Shown here piece after piece: positions 42,787 through 51,347 of a stretch of DNA of 64,000 bases (the stretch's first letter is position 1; each line of letters opens with the position of its first letter). This DNA is from Nocardia sp. BSTN01 (lineage in GTDB: Bacteria; Actinomycetota; Actinomycetes; Mycobacteriales; Mycobacteriaceae). The notes beneath the pieces are model-generated. The model was not told the DNA's origin. It was given only the letters and a program-made list of their open reading frames with translations, and did not search any database. The DNA is taken from NCBI RefSeq assembly GCF_015354405.1, contig NZ_JADKYP010000019.1, forward strand, positions 48,494-112,493, in the 5' to 3' direction. Made by a program: the position numbers and the translations under genes.

Positions 42787-44432
42787 TCGGCGGGCGCGAC
42801 GCGTTCGGTCTCCAGCTGCCGCCGCAGCAATTTCCCGGTCGCGTTGCGCGGCAGTTCGTCGACGAAGACGACATCGCGCGGAACCTTGTGGCGGGCGAGA
42901 TTCGCCTTGACGTAGTCGCGGATCTCCTCGGCGTCGACACTGGCGCCGGCGGTGCGAACGACGAAGGCGCGCAGCCGCTTTCCGAAATCGCGGTCGTCCA
43001 CCCCGACCACCGCGGCCTCCGCGACGTCGGCCCGGTTCACCAGGAGGTTCTCGACCTCCAAGGGGTAGACGTTCTCACCGCCGGAGACGATCATGTCGTC
43101 GTCGCGGCCGTCGACGAACAGCCGGCCGTCGGCGTCGAAATGCCCGACGTCGCCGCTGCACAACAACCCGTCCACGATCTCCTTGTGCTGCCCGTCGGTG
43201 TATCCGGTGAAGCTGAGGCCACTGGAGACGAAGATCGTGCCGACCACACCGGGGGTGGTCACCGGTTTGCGGTCGGAGTCGTAGATCGCGACCCGGCATC
43301 CGACCGGCGGACGGCCGACCGTACCCGGCGCCTCGCGCATATCCTGCGGTGTCGCCACCGCCGCCACCGCGACCTCGGTGGAGGCGTACAGGTTGTAGAG
43401 CACCTCGCCGAAAACCTCCGCGGTGCGGCGGCTCAGATCCGGGGACACCGACGAACCGGCGGCGAAGATCACCTCCAGCGACGACGTGTCGTACTGCCGC
43501 AACACCGATTCGTCGAGATCGACGATGCGCTGCAACATCGTCGGCACCAGCACGAGGGTCGCGGCGCGGTATTCGGCCACCGCGGCGAGCGTGCGGGCCG
43601 GATCGAATTTGCGCTGCCGGAAGACGATTCGATTTCCCAGCGCCCAGCCCAGCGTGCACTGGGAAAGTCCGGTGCCGTGGAAGATGGGGGCGGCCATCAC
43701 CATCGTCGCCTCGCGCGGCAGCGGGATCCGGTCGAGGAACTGCGCCGACTGCAGCGGGGAAACCTTTTCGCGCGGAGCACCTTTCGGAGTTCCGGTGGTG
43801 CCGCTGGTGAGAATCACGAGCCCGCCGGGGCGCGGGGGCGCCGCGACGGGGTCGGTGGAGTGCGGCTCGGCCTGCGCGTAGATGGTGGTGATATCGGAGG
43901 TGCCCTCGTCGTCCCAGGTGAGCAGCCGGGGGATGTCGGCGGGGACGGCTCGGGCGCGGTCGGCGAATTCACTGTCCAGCAGCAGCGCGTCGACCTTCTC
44001 GCGGGCGACGACCTCGGCGAGCTGCGGGCCGGCGGATCCGGTGTTGAGCAGCACCACGCGGGCACCCAGCTTGCCCGCGGCCAGCAGGCTCAGGACCATG
44101 CCGCGGTGATCGCGGCACAGCACGGCGAGGACGGATCCCGGCCCGAAGCCGTGGGCGGCGAGCCCGCGGGTGAGTGCGTTGGATTCGCGGTCGAGCTCGT
44201 CGAAGGTGAGGGTGCCGCGTTCGTCGACCAGCGCCGGCGCGGTCGGAGTGCGGCGCGCGGCGTGGGCGAGCACCGTGACGAACGGGCCGTAGGTTCCCGC
44301 GTCGCGCGCGGTCCGGACGATATCGAGCGGATGCCACGGGTCGAACATGCCGCGCCGCCGCAACACCGATGCCGCGGCGAACGCGTGACCGACGGACCGG
44401 ACCAGCTCGCCCGCAGAACTCGACAGCACCAC
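42783..44432 (-). CDS. FadD-type acyl-CoA synthetase / acyl-AMP ligase
   Basis: An adenylate-forming enzyme of about 549 residues that activates fatty acids with ATP. The P-loop is ILTSGTTGTPKGAP. Adenine and hinge motifs are LYNLYASTEVAVAA and DGRLFVDGRDDDMIVSGGEN (A8 with hinge). The catalytic Lys is in RNATGKLLRR near the C-terminus. The mobile C-domain is intact. No FAAL-specific insertion is evident from reading, so CoA ligase activity is more likely than acyl-AMP ligase. GTG at 44432 follows GAGG; a longer frame from 44507 adds a basic leader without support. Possible supply of starter acyl units to the polyketide synthase is inference. Confidence 0.9.
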   Translation of the reverse strand: MVLSSSAGELVRSVGHAFAAASVLRRRGMFDPWHPLDIVRTARDAGTYGPFVTVLAHAARRTPTAPALVDERGTLTFDELDRESNALTRGLAAHGFGPGSVLAVLCRDHRGMVLSLLAAGKLGARVVLLNTGSAGPQLAEVVAREKVDALLLDSEFADRARAVPADIPRLLTWDDEGTSDITTIYAQAEPHSTDPVAAPPRPGGLVILTSGTTGTPKGAPREKVSPLQSAQFLDRIPLPREATMVMAAPIFHGTGLSQCTLGWALGNRIVFRQRKFDPARTLAAVAEYRAATLVLVPTMLQRIVDLDESVLRQYDTSSLEVIFAAGSSVSPDLSRRTAEVFGEVLYNLYASTEVAVAAVATPQDMREAPGTVGRPPVGCRVAIYDSDRKPVTTPGVVGTIFVSSGLSFTGYTDGQHKEIVDGLLCSGDVGHFDADGRLFVDGRDDDMIVSGGENVYPLEVENLLVNRADVAEAAVVGVDDRDFGKRLRAFVVRTAGASVDAEEIRDYVKANLARHKVPRDVVFVDELPRNATGKLLRRQLETERVAPAD

Positions 44433-44565
44433 ACAGACCTCGATCCACCTCGGCCGGCGAACCCTTCCGTATCGCTTCGCCGGATCACTGTCAGAATACA
44501 CATTCACATATTCGGTGGTGTGCTGTTCGGTTGAGCATTGCTGCCGGCAACCATATGGTGAGAAG

Positions 44566-44586
44566 ATGAGACGTCTGACACCTCAT
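44566..44586. promoter_or_regulatory. Candidate operator upstream of the MpaB-like gene
   Basis: ATGAGACGT and ACACCTCAT form an inverted repeat matching at seven of nine positions with a three-base centre, ending 20 bases before the start of the oxygenase gene. The centre overlaps an AGACGTCT core. It suits a TetR-type repressor, but no regulator gene lies next to it. Confidence 0.4.
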
Positions 44587-44606
44587 TGACCCTCGGAGTG
44601 ATACGC

Positions 44607-45467
44607 ATGAATCGAGCCGCCCGAACCGTTTCCGCGGCCCCGGCGCCGGATGCCGGACTAGCCCGCCGGCGGCAGTACATGGCCGGTCCCGCGGCATTGC
44701 TGGGTGGTCCGGCGAATGTCGTGATGCAGCTCGGTTTGCCGCCCGTCGGTCGCGGGGTCGTCGAAAGTACCGTGGAAAGCGGTCAATACGCACGGCATCC
44801 GCGCAAGCGTGGCCGCACGACGCTGACCTATCTGGCGGTGGCGATGCTGGGGACCGAGGAGGACCGCGTCGCCTACCGTGCCGCCGTCGACACCTCGCAC
44901 CGGCAGGTGCGTTCGCGCCGCGGCAGCCCGGTCCGCTACAACGCCTTCGATCCGCAACTTCAGCTGTGGGTGGCCGCCTGTATCTATCGCGGCGTCGATG
45001 ATTCAACCAGATTCTTCTATGGAAGAATTGACGATAACTTAGCCGATGAGTTCTACCGAGAGTCCGCGCGTTTCGGCACGACGTTGCAGATGCCGGAGCG
45101 GCTGTGGCCGCCGGATCGGGCCGCCTTCGACGAGTACTGGAACGCCAAGTTGGGCGAGATCTCGTTCGACGACGAGGTCCGCCGCTATCTGCTCGACCAG
45201 GTCATCGGCCTGGGCCCGTACAGTCGCGCCCAGCGCATCGCCTTCGCGCGGGTCAATCGCTTCTTCACCACCGGATTCCTTCCCCAGCAGTTCCGCGACG
45301 CACTCGGACTCGGATGGGGGCCGCGGCGGCAACGCACCTTCGAGATCGTGATGCGAACCATCGGAACGGTGCTGAAGCGCCTGCCCGAACACTGGCGCAG
45401 CTACCCGTTCGACGGGTACATCGAGGACATGCGGCGGCGACAGGCGCTCGGTAAGTCGCTGGTGTAA
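44607..45467 (+). CDS. MpaB-family (DUF2236) oxygenase
   Basis: A 286-residue protein of the family that contains fungal MpaB, bacterial latex-clearing oxygenase and many actinobacterial proteins, usually b-type haem enzymes. Recognisable features are MAGPAALLGGPANVVMQLG, HPRKRGRTTLTYLAVAMLGT and FDPQLQLWVAACIYRG. Many relatives have a histidine in the WVHAT segment; here it is WVAAC, so haem binding should be confirmed by alignment. ATG at 44607 has GGAG upstream. It is divergent from fadD, which may indicate a shared lipid-related role. Confidence 0.82.
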   Translation: MNRAARTVSAAPAPDAGLARRRQYMAGPAALLGGPANVVMQLGLPPVGRGVVESTVESGQYARHPRKRGRTTLTYLAVAMLGTEEDRVAYRAAVDTSHRQVRSRRGSPVRYNAFDPQLQLWVAACIYRGVDDSTRFFYGRIDDNLADEFYRESARFGTTLQMPERLWPPDRAAFDEYWNAKLGEISFDDEVRRYLLDQVIGLGPYSRAQRIAFARVNRFFTTGFLPQQFRDALGLGWGPRRQRTFEIVMRTIGTVLKRLPEHWRSYPFDGYIEDMRRRQALGKSLV

Positions 45468-45511
45468 ACGGCGCTCAGGGCGCTTCCCGCTCCTCGCCGA
45501 CGAGGGATACC

Positions 45512-45694
45512 GTGGATGTCATGCCGTTCCGCGTATACACGACAGCGAGTGGGCCGGACCATGAGCAGTCTTTCCCCGACCCGGAGGACAACTTCAAGTT
45601 CCTCGAGGGGGGAGTGCTGGCGGTGTACACCGCGACGAAGTACACGTATTACGCCCCCGGCTTCTGGACCCACCTCGAGGAACACAAACCCTGA
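45512..45694 (+). CDS. Small protein of unknown function (60 aa)
   Basis: Starts at GTG 45512, with GAGGG six bases upstream, or ATG 45521. The sequence reads like a folded mini-protein: FRVYTTASGPDHEQSFPDPE, then NFKFLEGGVLAVYTATKYTY ending WTHLEEHK, giving a strand-helix-strand pattern with several aromatics. Not a recognised family, but the composition differs clearly from antisense noise. Follows the oxygenase gene by 44 bases. Confidence 0.65.
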   Translation: MDVMPFRVYTTASGPDHEQSFPDPEDNFKFLEGGVLAVYTATKYTYYAPGFWTHLEEHKP

Positions 45695-45723
45695 GCGTCT
45701 CCGGTCGACGACTCGTGCGGGCG

Positions 45724-46323
45724 TCAGGCCTGGTGTCGCTCGGGTTGAGCTGCGAGTTCCATGATCAGGACGTCGAAGAGGGGCGCATCGGGCCAGTTCG
45801 GACGTAGATGTCCGACGCGTTGCCAACCCCATTTGAGGTATGCGTTGTACGCGCGGGTGTTCTCCGGTTCGACGAGCAGTGTGGCGCGTTCTTCGGAACG
45901 GTTCCGGAGCAGTTCGTCGTGCAGAGCATGGGCAAGTCCGTGGCCTGTGTGTTCTTGGCAGACCATGATCTCGCTGAGTGCGAAGGTGCGGGTGCCCGTT
46001 TCGGCGGTGAAGTCGTCGGTATCGCCGCTGTCGAGGTTGAGACCGTCCCACCAGGCTGTTTGGGGAGTGAGTGGCCATCCCCATGCTTGACCGATGGCGT
46101 TGCCTCGAACGCGGCTGATCACGAGTTCGAAACCGTTTGATCGTGCGGGATCGGTATATGCGTCGAACCGGGCCATGAACTGTTCTGGTGTGTCGAATAG
46201 CTCGCCTGATGCGACGACGTCGGCATAGGACCGGCGATAGATGTCTTCGATGATGTCTTTGAGTTTTCGCGCCTGGCCTGCGTCGAGGTGCTCGAACTCG
46301 ACGTCGTCGGGGAACTGGGTCAT
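45724..46323 (-). CDS. GNAT-family N-acetyltransferase
   Basis: A 199-residue acetyltransferase. The acetyl-CoA loop appears as VCQEHTGHGLAHALHDELL (Q/R-x-x-G-x-G/A form), followed by the strand RATLLVEPENTRAYNAYLKW, the usual motif B. The N-terminal half has a helical stretch DAGQARKLKDIIEDIYRRSY. Its ATG overlaps the stop of the upstream regulator gene (ATGA), so it is translationally coupled to that gene. The acceptor amine is unknown. This gene begins the less GC-biased island. Confidence 0.87.
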   Translation of the reverse strand: MTQFPDDVEFEHLDAGQARKLKDIIEDIYRRSYADVVASGELFDTPEQFMARFDAYTDPARSNGFELVISRVRGNAIGQAWGWPLTPQTAWWDGLNLDSGDTDDFTAETGTRTFALSEIMVCQEHTGHGLAHALHDELLRNRSEERATLLVEPENTRAYNAYLKWGWQRVGHLRPNWPDAPLFDVLIMELAAQPERHQA

Positions 46324-47669
46324 CCGGTGATGGCTTTCTGTGTGAGAGCGTCGAATTGGTGGCGGAAGGTGTCGCCCGCCGCTAGGTCGTCGGCGGCGCG
46401 GCGAACTGGTTCCAGGACGCGCAAGGTTCGTGTTGAGGCCACGGTGGAGAGGTCTGTGATCACTGGTGTGCCGGTCTCGAGTGCGCCTGCGACATCGCCC
46501 ATCTGTGCCCTTGTCGTGGCGATCCATGCGCGGAGATTGATCGCGTTGCGTGTGCCGGCCTGTTGGTCGGCGGCGATGGTGTACAGCTCGAGTGATCTCG
46601 GCAGATCGCCGACATCGCCGTATCCGCGCGCTTCGTGGCCGCCGATTTCAGCGTGGTTCATGAACCGTAGCCATTGGGGGCAGTCCTCGATCGCCTCGAA
46701 CTGAGCGGCATGGTCCATCTCGCGCCATGCGGTGGCAATGGCGCGGCCGAAGGCGACGCGATCGCCCAGAGCGGCTTCGGCCTGTGCTTCCCGTACAGCG
46801 ATCAGGGCGTGGATCCGGCCTGGAGGTCGGCCGCGCATGAGGTCGCGAGCGCGGCCGACAAGTTGTAAGGCTTTGTGTGGACTGGCTTTTCCGGCGCGTG
46901 CGAGCGCGATGGATTGGTTGGCCGCGCACAGGCAGGTGTCTGCGATCAAGTCGTCGTTGTCGGCTTCGGTGCCGAGCGCCATGGCGTCGGCAAAGCAATG
47001 CTGCGCTAGGCGATGGCGGTCTGCGTCGTAGGCCAGCCATCCGGCCAGTACCGCCAGTTCCCCGGTCGCGCTGGTGAATGTGACTCCGGTTTTGCTGTCG
47101 TACGTGCTGGTGTGCAGCGTGTGCTTGGCCCGCTCGAGTTGTCCGAGCGCGAAGTCGACCAGTTCGGCGCCACCGGTGTGTTGGTCTTGTTGTTCGAGGG
47201 CATCTACCGCGGTCAGTAAGCGGTGGGCGTCGCTCATCCCGATTCGGGCCTGATCGCCGGACAGGAAGGCTACTGCTCCGGTAGCGGCAAGCTTCCCGAA
47301 ATCGCGCCGTCTCACCTCTTCATCGACTTCCCGCTCGACTGCCCCGGACCCGGTCGAGCCAGGGGTGGTACTCGACGCGAAGACTGGTGCCGCGCCGCTG
47401 AGAACAGGATGCCAATTCGTAGCCGGCCGCGCACCATGCAGATGTATCCAGAACCGTTGTTCCTGAGCGGATGAGAGACGCTGGTACACGGTGTCGAGCG
47501 CTTCGGCTGACCGCCCTCTGACGGGACGGTCGTTGGTTGCCTTCTGCTCCCACTTCTGGACCGTTTCGACCTTAAAGCCGACGAATTCGGCGAATTCTTC
47601 TTGGGTCATCCGGAGGGCAACCTGGCGCAGTGCGCGAACTTCGGCCTTGGTCCATGTGCTCACGATCAT
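46320..47669 (-). CDS. XRE-type regulator with TPR-like C-terminal domain
   Basis: A 449-residue regulator. Residues about 1-60 carry a helix-turn-helix: VRALRQVALRMTQEEFAEFV then GFKVETVQKWEQKA, the XRE pattern. A linker holds RRRDFGKLAATGAVAFLS, a pseudo-Tat/TM-like segment often seen in this actinobacterial group. The remaining 300 residues are helical repeats of TPR type, for example LAVLAGWLAYDADRHRLAQH and TCLCAANQSIALARAGK. Such proteins sense small peptides or metabolites and control adjacent operons. It is divergent from the operon starting at 47891 and probably regulates it. ATG at 47669; GTG at 47663 is possible. Confidence 0.87.
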   Translation of the reverse strand: MIVSTWTKAEVRALRQVALRMTQEEFAEFVGFKVETVQKWEQKATNDRPVRGRSAEALDTVYQRLSSAQEQRFWIHLHGARPATNWHPVLSGAAPVFASSTTPGSTGSGAVEREVDEEVRRRDFGKLAATGAVAFLSGDQARIGMSDAHRLLTAVDALEQQDQHTGGAELVDFALGQLERAKHTLHTSTYDSKTGVTFTSATGELAVLAGWLAYDADRHRLAQHCFADAMALGTEADNDDLIADTCLCAANQSIALARAGKASPHKALQLVGRARDLMRGRPPGRIHALIAVREAQAEAALGDRVAFGRAIATAWREMDHAAQFEAIEDCPQWLRFMNHAEIGGHEARGYGDVGDLPRSLELYTIAADQQAGTRNAINLRAWIATTRAQMGDVAGALETGTPVITDLSTVASTRTLRVLEPVRRAADDLAAGDTFRHQFDALTQKAITG

Positions 47670-47857
47670 TGCCGCCCCCCTGGTTTCGGCGCTGGATATG
47701 AGAAGCGTACGACCTCCGTCGGAATTCCGTGCCTGGGTTCACACCTGAGGGTGAGCGACGCTAAATCCAGGCCTCCGCTGCCGGTCCGACCTCAAACCCT
47801 TTGGGACATCTCTCACCTGATTGTGACTCCACGATCGGCGCGAGATCGCGGCGCCGG

Positions 47858-47871
47858 GTGCCTGCAGGCAC
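47858..47871. promoter_or_regulatory. Perfect palindrome GTGCCTGCAGGCAC in divergent promoter
   Basis: A 14-base perfect palindrome 19 bases before the start codon at 47891, in the 221-base region between the XRE regulator and the operon it probably controls. Its length and location suit an operator for that regulator, or a 5' UTR hairpin just ahead of the GAGAGGA ribosome site. Confidence 0.45.
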
Positions 47872-47890
47872 GAGCTGAGAGGACTTCGCA

Positions 47891-48583
47891 ATGAGCTCCG
47901 GGAAGTGGAGTGTTGAGCACCCGACAGCAGTCGGTCTGGTGCGCGCCGATGTTTCTGGAACCCAAATGACACGACATGCCAGCATGATTCGTCGACATGC
48001 CCACCGTTTGGGGTACCTCTACGTTTACACGGTATGCCCGCCTGTCGACGATGATCCGATTGGGTATGCGCTGGGTGTGGCCGCCGGTTTCGATGCGGAC
48101 GCACTATTCGTCTACGACCTGGAGACGGTCGGTCATACGCCGAGCCGGGTGTGTGAGATGTTGGATCTGGAGACGGTCAGTCCGCCCGCGACCTGGGCGG
48201 TTGTCGTGTCCGGCGATGTCGCTTCGTCGCACGCCTACCCGGAGCAGTCGCTTACGGCCGAGGCGGCTCATCGAATCATGCAGCAGCACTCGAGTTGCCG
48301 TGCCTTCGGATGCCAGAGGAAGGCTGCCGCTTATAGCTTCCTGGTCCGCGCGGGCAAAATTGTCCCGCCGGTCGATAGTCCGCGTGAACGAGCTGCCGCG
48401 CGAGGATTGCCGTTCCGCCTAAGTCGCGACGTGTACGGCTCGATGCCCGAGGGCGTGACTCTGCCGACCCTACTGAACGTATTGGCCGGGCTCGCTGAGC
48501 TGGAAGGCGATGCGGACGATTCGGCCGCCACTGACCCGCTAGCCGATAGCGCTGAGGCTGGAAGTGCTGGCGGGCGGCCATGA
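47891..48583 (+). CDS. Resolvase-like protein lacking a clear catalytic motif (230 aa)
   Basis: Residues about 13-100 follow the layout of a serine-recombinase N-terminal domain: AVGLVRADVSGTQMTRHAS (strand, then helix), GYLYVYTVCPPVDD (second strand), and ADALFVYDLETVGHTPSRV, the usual D.lvv..ldRl segment. The catalytic Ser and following Arg cluster are not evident, and the C-terminal DNA-binding domain is replaced by an acidic tail. It may be a repurposed resolvase fold. GAGAGGA precedes the ATG. It is the first gene of the island operon and opposite the XRE regulator. Function unknown. Confidence 0.6.
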   Translation: MSSGKWSVEHPTAVGLVRADVSGTQMTRHASMIRRHAHRLGYLYVYTVCPPVDDDPIGYALGVAAGFDADALFVYDLETVGHTPSRVCEMLDLETVSPPATWAVVVSGDVASSHAYPEQSLTAEAAHRIMQQHSSCRAFGCQRKAAAYSFLVRAGKIVPPVDSPRERAAARGLPFRLSRDVYGSMPEGVTLPTLLNVLAGLAELEGDADDSAATDPLADSAEAGSAGGRP

Positions 48584-48825
48584 GCTTCGCGAGTTCTTCG
48601 GCAGCTCAGCGTGTTTCGCCTCTGCCTCACGAGCCGGATGTGGTTCTTCGTGTTCGCATCAGTCTCTTGAGCGGACAAGAACTGAGGTTCGTTGCGTGCG
48701 AGTCGGCGGCCCGCCGGTTCGCCGAGTACTGGGTCGCTTATCACCGGCCCGACACCGTCACGTTCGCACCGCCGGATCGGACGTGTCCGAGGCTCCCATG
48801 CGAGCGCCTGTGGGCACTCCCGTAG
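48580..48825 (+). CDS. Small protein of unknown function (81 aa)
   Basis: The ATG overlaps the stop of the resolvase-like gene (ATGA), so translation is coupled. Sequence such as VLRVRISLLSGQELRFVACE and RFAEYWVAYHRPDTVTF suggests a small alpha/beta domain. Not recognised. Its product could be a partner of the resolvase-like protein. Confidence 0.6.
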   Translation: MSFASSSAAQRVSPLPHEPDVVLRVRISLLSGQELRFVACESAARRFAEYWVAYHRPDTVTFAPPDRTCPRLPCERLWALP

Positions 48826-48877
48826 CCAGTTCCACTGATACTTCGCTTCCAATAGGACCGAAACGCAAGGGGCCAGA

Positions 48878-50437
48878 ATGTATGACCATCATCGAATTGA
48901 ACAAATAGTCATGCCGAGGAAGCTGAACGAGTTCATCCGGCAGGGCCCGACCGCGGATACAGCCGGCGCCGAGCTGCATCGTGCCCTCGATCTCGGAATG
49001 CTCTTCAAAGGGCAGCCTCATGTTTTCGAGAGGCGGATGTCGGCCGATGAGATTCGGGATCGTCTGGTGACCGAGTTGCCGGCCGAGGGACTGACAGTCG
49101 AAGCAGCCTTGGATCGTTTTATTGCCGAGATTCTGCCGCTGTGTAAGAACGAGGCGAGTCCTCGGTTCCTCGGCTTCGGCGATACCGGCGATGATCCGGC
49201 AGCGTTGGTCGGTGGTGTCCTTGCGATGTTGACGCAGCAGAACATGATCAATCAGAGCTTCGATTCACCGAGCGCTACCTTTATAGAGATTGCGGTACTG
49301 CGGTGGTTGCGGGAGTTGATCGGGTACCGCAATCTCGCCGTCGCCGATCTGTCGTCGGTGTGGGACGTCGGTGGCGTGGTTACGTACGGCGGAACGACGA
49401 GCAATGCCGTCGCGATGTTGTTGGCACGTGAGGCGAAAGCACCGGGAACGATGCAGCGCGGTGTGGCTGATGTCGATAGGTTCGGTGTTGTCGTGCCCCG
49501 TGGTATCGGTCATTACAGCGTGAAGAGTGCGTTGGCCTGGATCGGTGTGGGAGCGCGTGTGATCGAGGCGAAGACTCGCGGGTTTCGCTATGACCTGCAC
49601 GATTTGGTGCGATTGTTGGCAGAGCACCGGGGCCGGGTGATGGCTGTAGTCGCATATGCCGGCGACAGCCGGACGCAGACTGTCGACCATTTGCGCGAAG
49701 TGCACGATGTGGTCCGTGCTGTCGATCCGGCGATCTGGCTGCATGCCGATGCATGTTGGGGTCTGGTCGCCACATTCAGCGACGCGTTGCGTCACCTGGT
49801 AGCGGGCATCGAGTTGTTCGACAGCGTGACGGTCGACCCGCACAAGGTTATGGCGGTGCCATATGGGTTGAGCGCGTTACTGGTTCGGCGGCCGGACAGT
49901 CTGCGCATGGTCGCGAGTCATTCTGATCTGATCATGCAGGAGGACTTTGCCTTCGGGCAGGCTACGCCGTTCATCGGCACGAAAGACTGGTCGTCGTTGA
50001 AGCTATGGATGATGATGGTGACCAACGGGCGAACCGGGCTCGCGGAAATCGCCGAACGGCGAATCACCCTCGCACGTCGGTTTTCGAACTTGGTGGATGA
50101 GCGGCCTGGGTTGCGGCGCCTTCATGAACCCGAGCTTGCGGCAGTCGCATTCATTTGTCTTCCGTCCGACCTTTCCGCCGATGGGTGTCTCACCGCCGCG
50201 GACCTGGAAGAAATCAACGTGCTGAACCGCCGTGTCCACGAGCGGATACTCGAGGACGGGCGTTGGTATCTTCACCACTTCACTCTGCCCGATGACAACG
50301 GTGTGCTTCGCCGCGGAGAGATTGTGCATGCGCTGCGGTTCATGGCGAACAATCCGCGGCTGACCGACAGTCACATGACCCAGGCCCTGGACTACGTGGC
50401 AGAGCTCTGCCGGCTGGTGGAGGCGTGCGATGAGTGA
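48878..50437 (+). CDS. PLP-dependent amino-acid decarboxylase (group II)
   Basis: A 519-residue enzyme that would remove CO2 from an amino acid using pyridoxal phosphate. The PLP lysine is Lys323 in TVDPHKVMAVPYG, and the ring-stacking region is WLHADACWGL. SPRFLGFGDTGDDPAALVGG and YGGTTSNAVAMLLA are typical of the glutamate/aromatic/diaminobutyrate decarboxylase family. The substrate is not decided by these motifs. ATG at 48878 follows AAGGGG; an overlapping out-of-frame ATG at 48882 opens an eight-codon frame (MTIIELNK). The 3' end overlaps the methyltransferase by eight bases. Confidence 0.88.
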   Translation: MYDHHRIEQIVMPRKLNEFIRQGPTADTAGAELHRALDLGMLFKGQPHVFERRMSADEIRDRLVTELPAEGLTVEAALDRFIAEILPLCKNEASPRFLGFGDTGDDPAALVGGVLAMLTQQNMINQSFDSPSATFIEIAVLRWLRELIGYRNLAVADLSSVWDVGGVVTYGGTTSNAVAMLLAREAKAPGTMQRGVADVDRFGVVVPRGIGHYSVKSALAWIGVGARVIEAKTRGFRYDLHDLVRLLAEHRGRVMAVVAYAGDSRTQTVDHLREVHDVVRAVDPAIWLHADACWGLVATFSDALRHLVAGIELFDSVTVDPHKVMAVPYGLSALLVRRPDSLRMVASHSDLIMQEDFAFGQATPFIGTKDWSSLKLWMMMVTNGRTGLAEIAERRITLARRFSNLVDERPGLRRLHEPELAAVAFICLPSDLSADGCLTAADLEEINVLNRRVHERILEDGRWYLHHFTLPDDNGVLRRGEIVHALRFMANNPRLTDSHMTQALDYVAELCRLVEACDE

Positions 50438-51347
50438 GCTCGGTCAGTTCCGGGCCGTGTACGAGGCCGCTGGTGTGTACGACAAGCTGTTGTTGCCGCA
50501 CTACTTCGACGGCCGAGATGACGTGGCGATGGTCGCGGACCTGCTCGAGCGCACGATCGGTGTGCCCGGCCAGACGTTGTCCGTTGTTGAATTCGGTTGT
50601 GGTACAGGACGAATGACCTCGGTGCTGGAGCCATATGCCTTTCGATTGGTGGCTTGTGACTACAGTGCGGCCATGATCGATGCTGTGGTCGACAACGTCG
50701 CGGCAGTCGAAACGGTCCGGGCGGATACTCGTGACGCGGTAGCAAAGTTATTGCGCGAGGGTCAAGGCGGTCGGTTCGATATCGTCGCGGCGTTCTGGTC
50801 GTTGAGCTATCCGATAGGGGAGTTCTTCGAGCAAATGTCCGCTCACGCGATTACACCTCTCGAGGACGTCGCCCTGGCTCGGGAGCGAGCCATGCATTTC
50901 GTCGAGGACATGCTGAAACTACTTGCACCTCAAGGACACTTCCTCGCCGTGCACTTCGATGCTGAGACGCCAGAGCAACGGCTTGTCACCCGACTGTGGG
51001 AACGAGTCTGCCCATTTCCTGAGGGCGGGCGCAGCTACACGCTGAGCCTTCTGCTCGACGGGCTACGTGTCTACGAGGACCATGGGTATGGCGTTCTGTC
51101 GCACACGCGCTGTGGTGGTTCGGCCGTGGCGCCCAACCGGGAAGCGGCGTTGCGATGGTTCCTGGTGGTGCACCTCAAGAGCTATCCAGCACTTGTTCGG
51201 GACCCGCAAGTCCACGCGGAGATTGAGGAGTTCATCGCCCGTTACGCGCTGCCAGACGGTTCGGTCGCCCTGCCCAGTGGGGCCCACGTAGTCCATTTCC
51301 GGCGCAGCGGCCACCCGGTCTGTCACATCCCGCGGAGGCAGCCATGA
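50430..51347 (+). CDS. Class I SAM-dependent methyltransferase
   Basis: A 305-residue enzyme. Motif I is VVEFGCGTGRMTSVLEP, motif II follows at RLVACDYSAAMIDAV with the acidic residue for ribose, and post-motif segments include FDIVAAFWSLSYPIGEF. N- and C-terminal extensions beyond the Rossmann core are present. Overlaps the decarboxylase by eight bases and the nucleotidyltransferase by four, so the three are one translational unit. It would methylate the decarboxylation product or a derived metabolite, or, alternatively, a nucleic acid; the target is unknown. Confidence 0.87.
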   Translation: MSELGQFRAVYEAAGVYDKLLLPHYFDGRDDVAMVADLLERTIGVPGQTLSVVEFGCGTGRMTSVLEPYAFRLVACDYSAAMIDAVVDNVAAVETVRADTRDAVAKLLREGQGGRFDIVAAFWSLSYPIGEFFEQMSAHAITPLEDVALARERAMHFVEDMLKLLAPQGHFLAVHFDAETPEQRLVTRLWERVCPFPEGGRSYTLSLLLDGLRVYEDHGYGVLSHTRCGGSAVAPNREAALRWFLVVHLKSYPALVRDPQVHAEIEEFIARYALPDGSVALPSGAHVVHFRRSGHPVCHIPRRQP

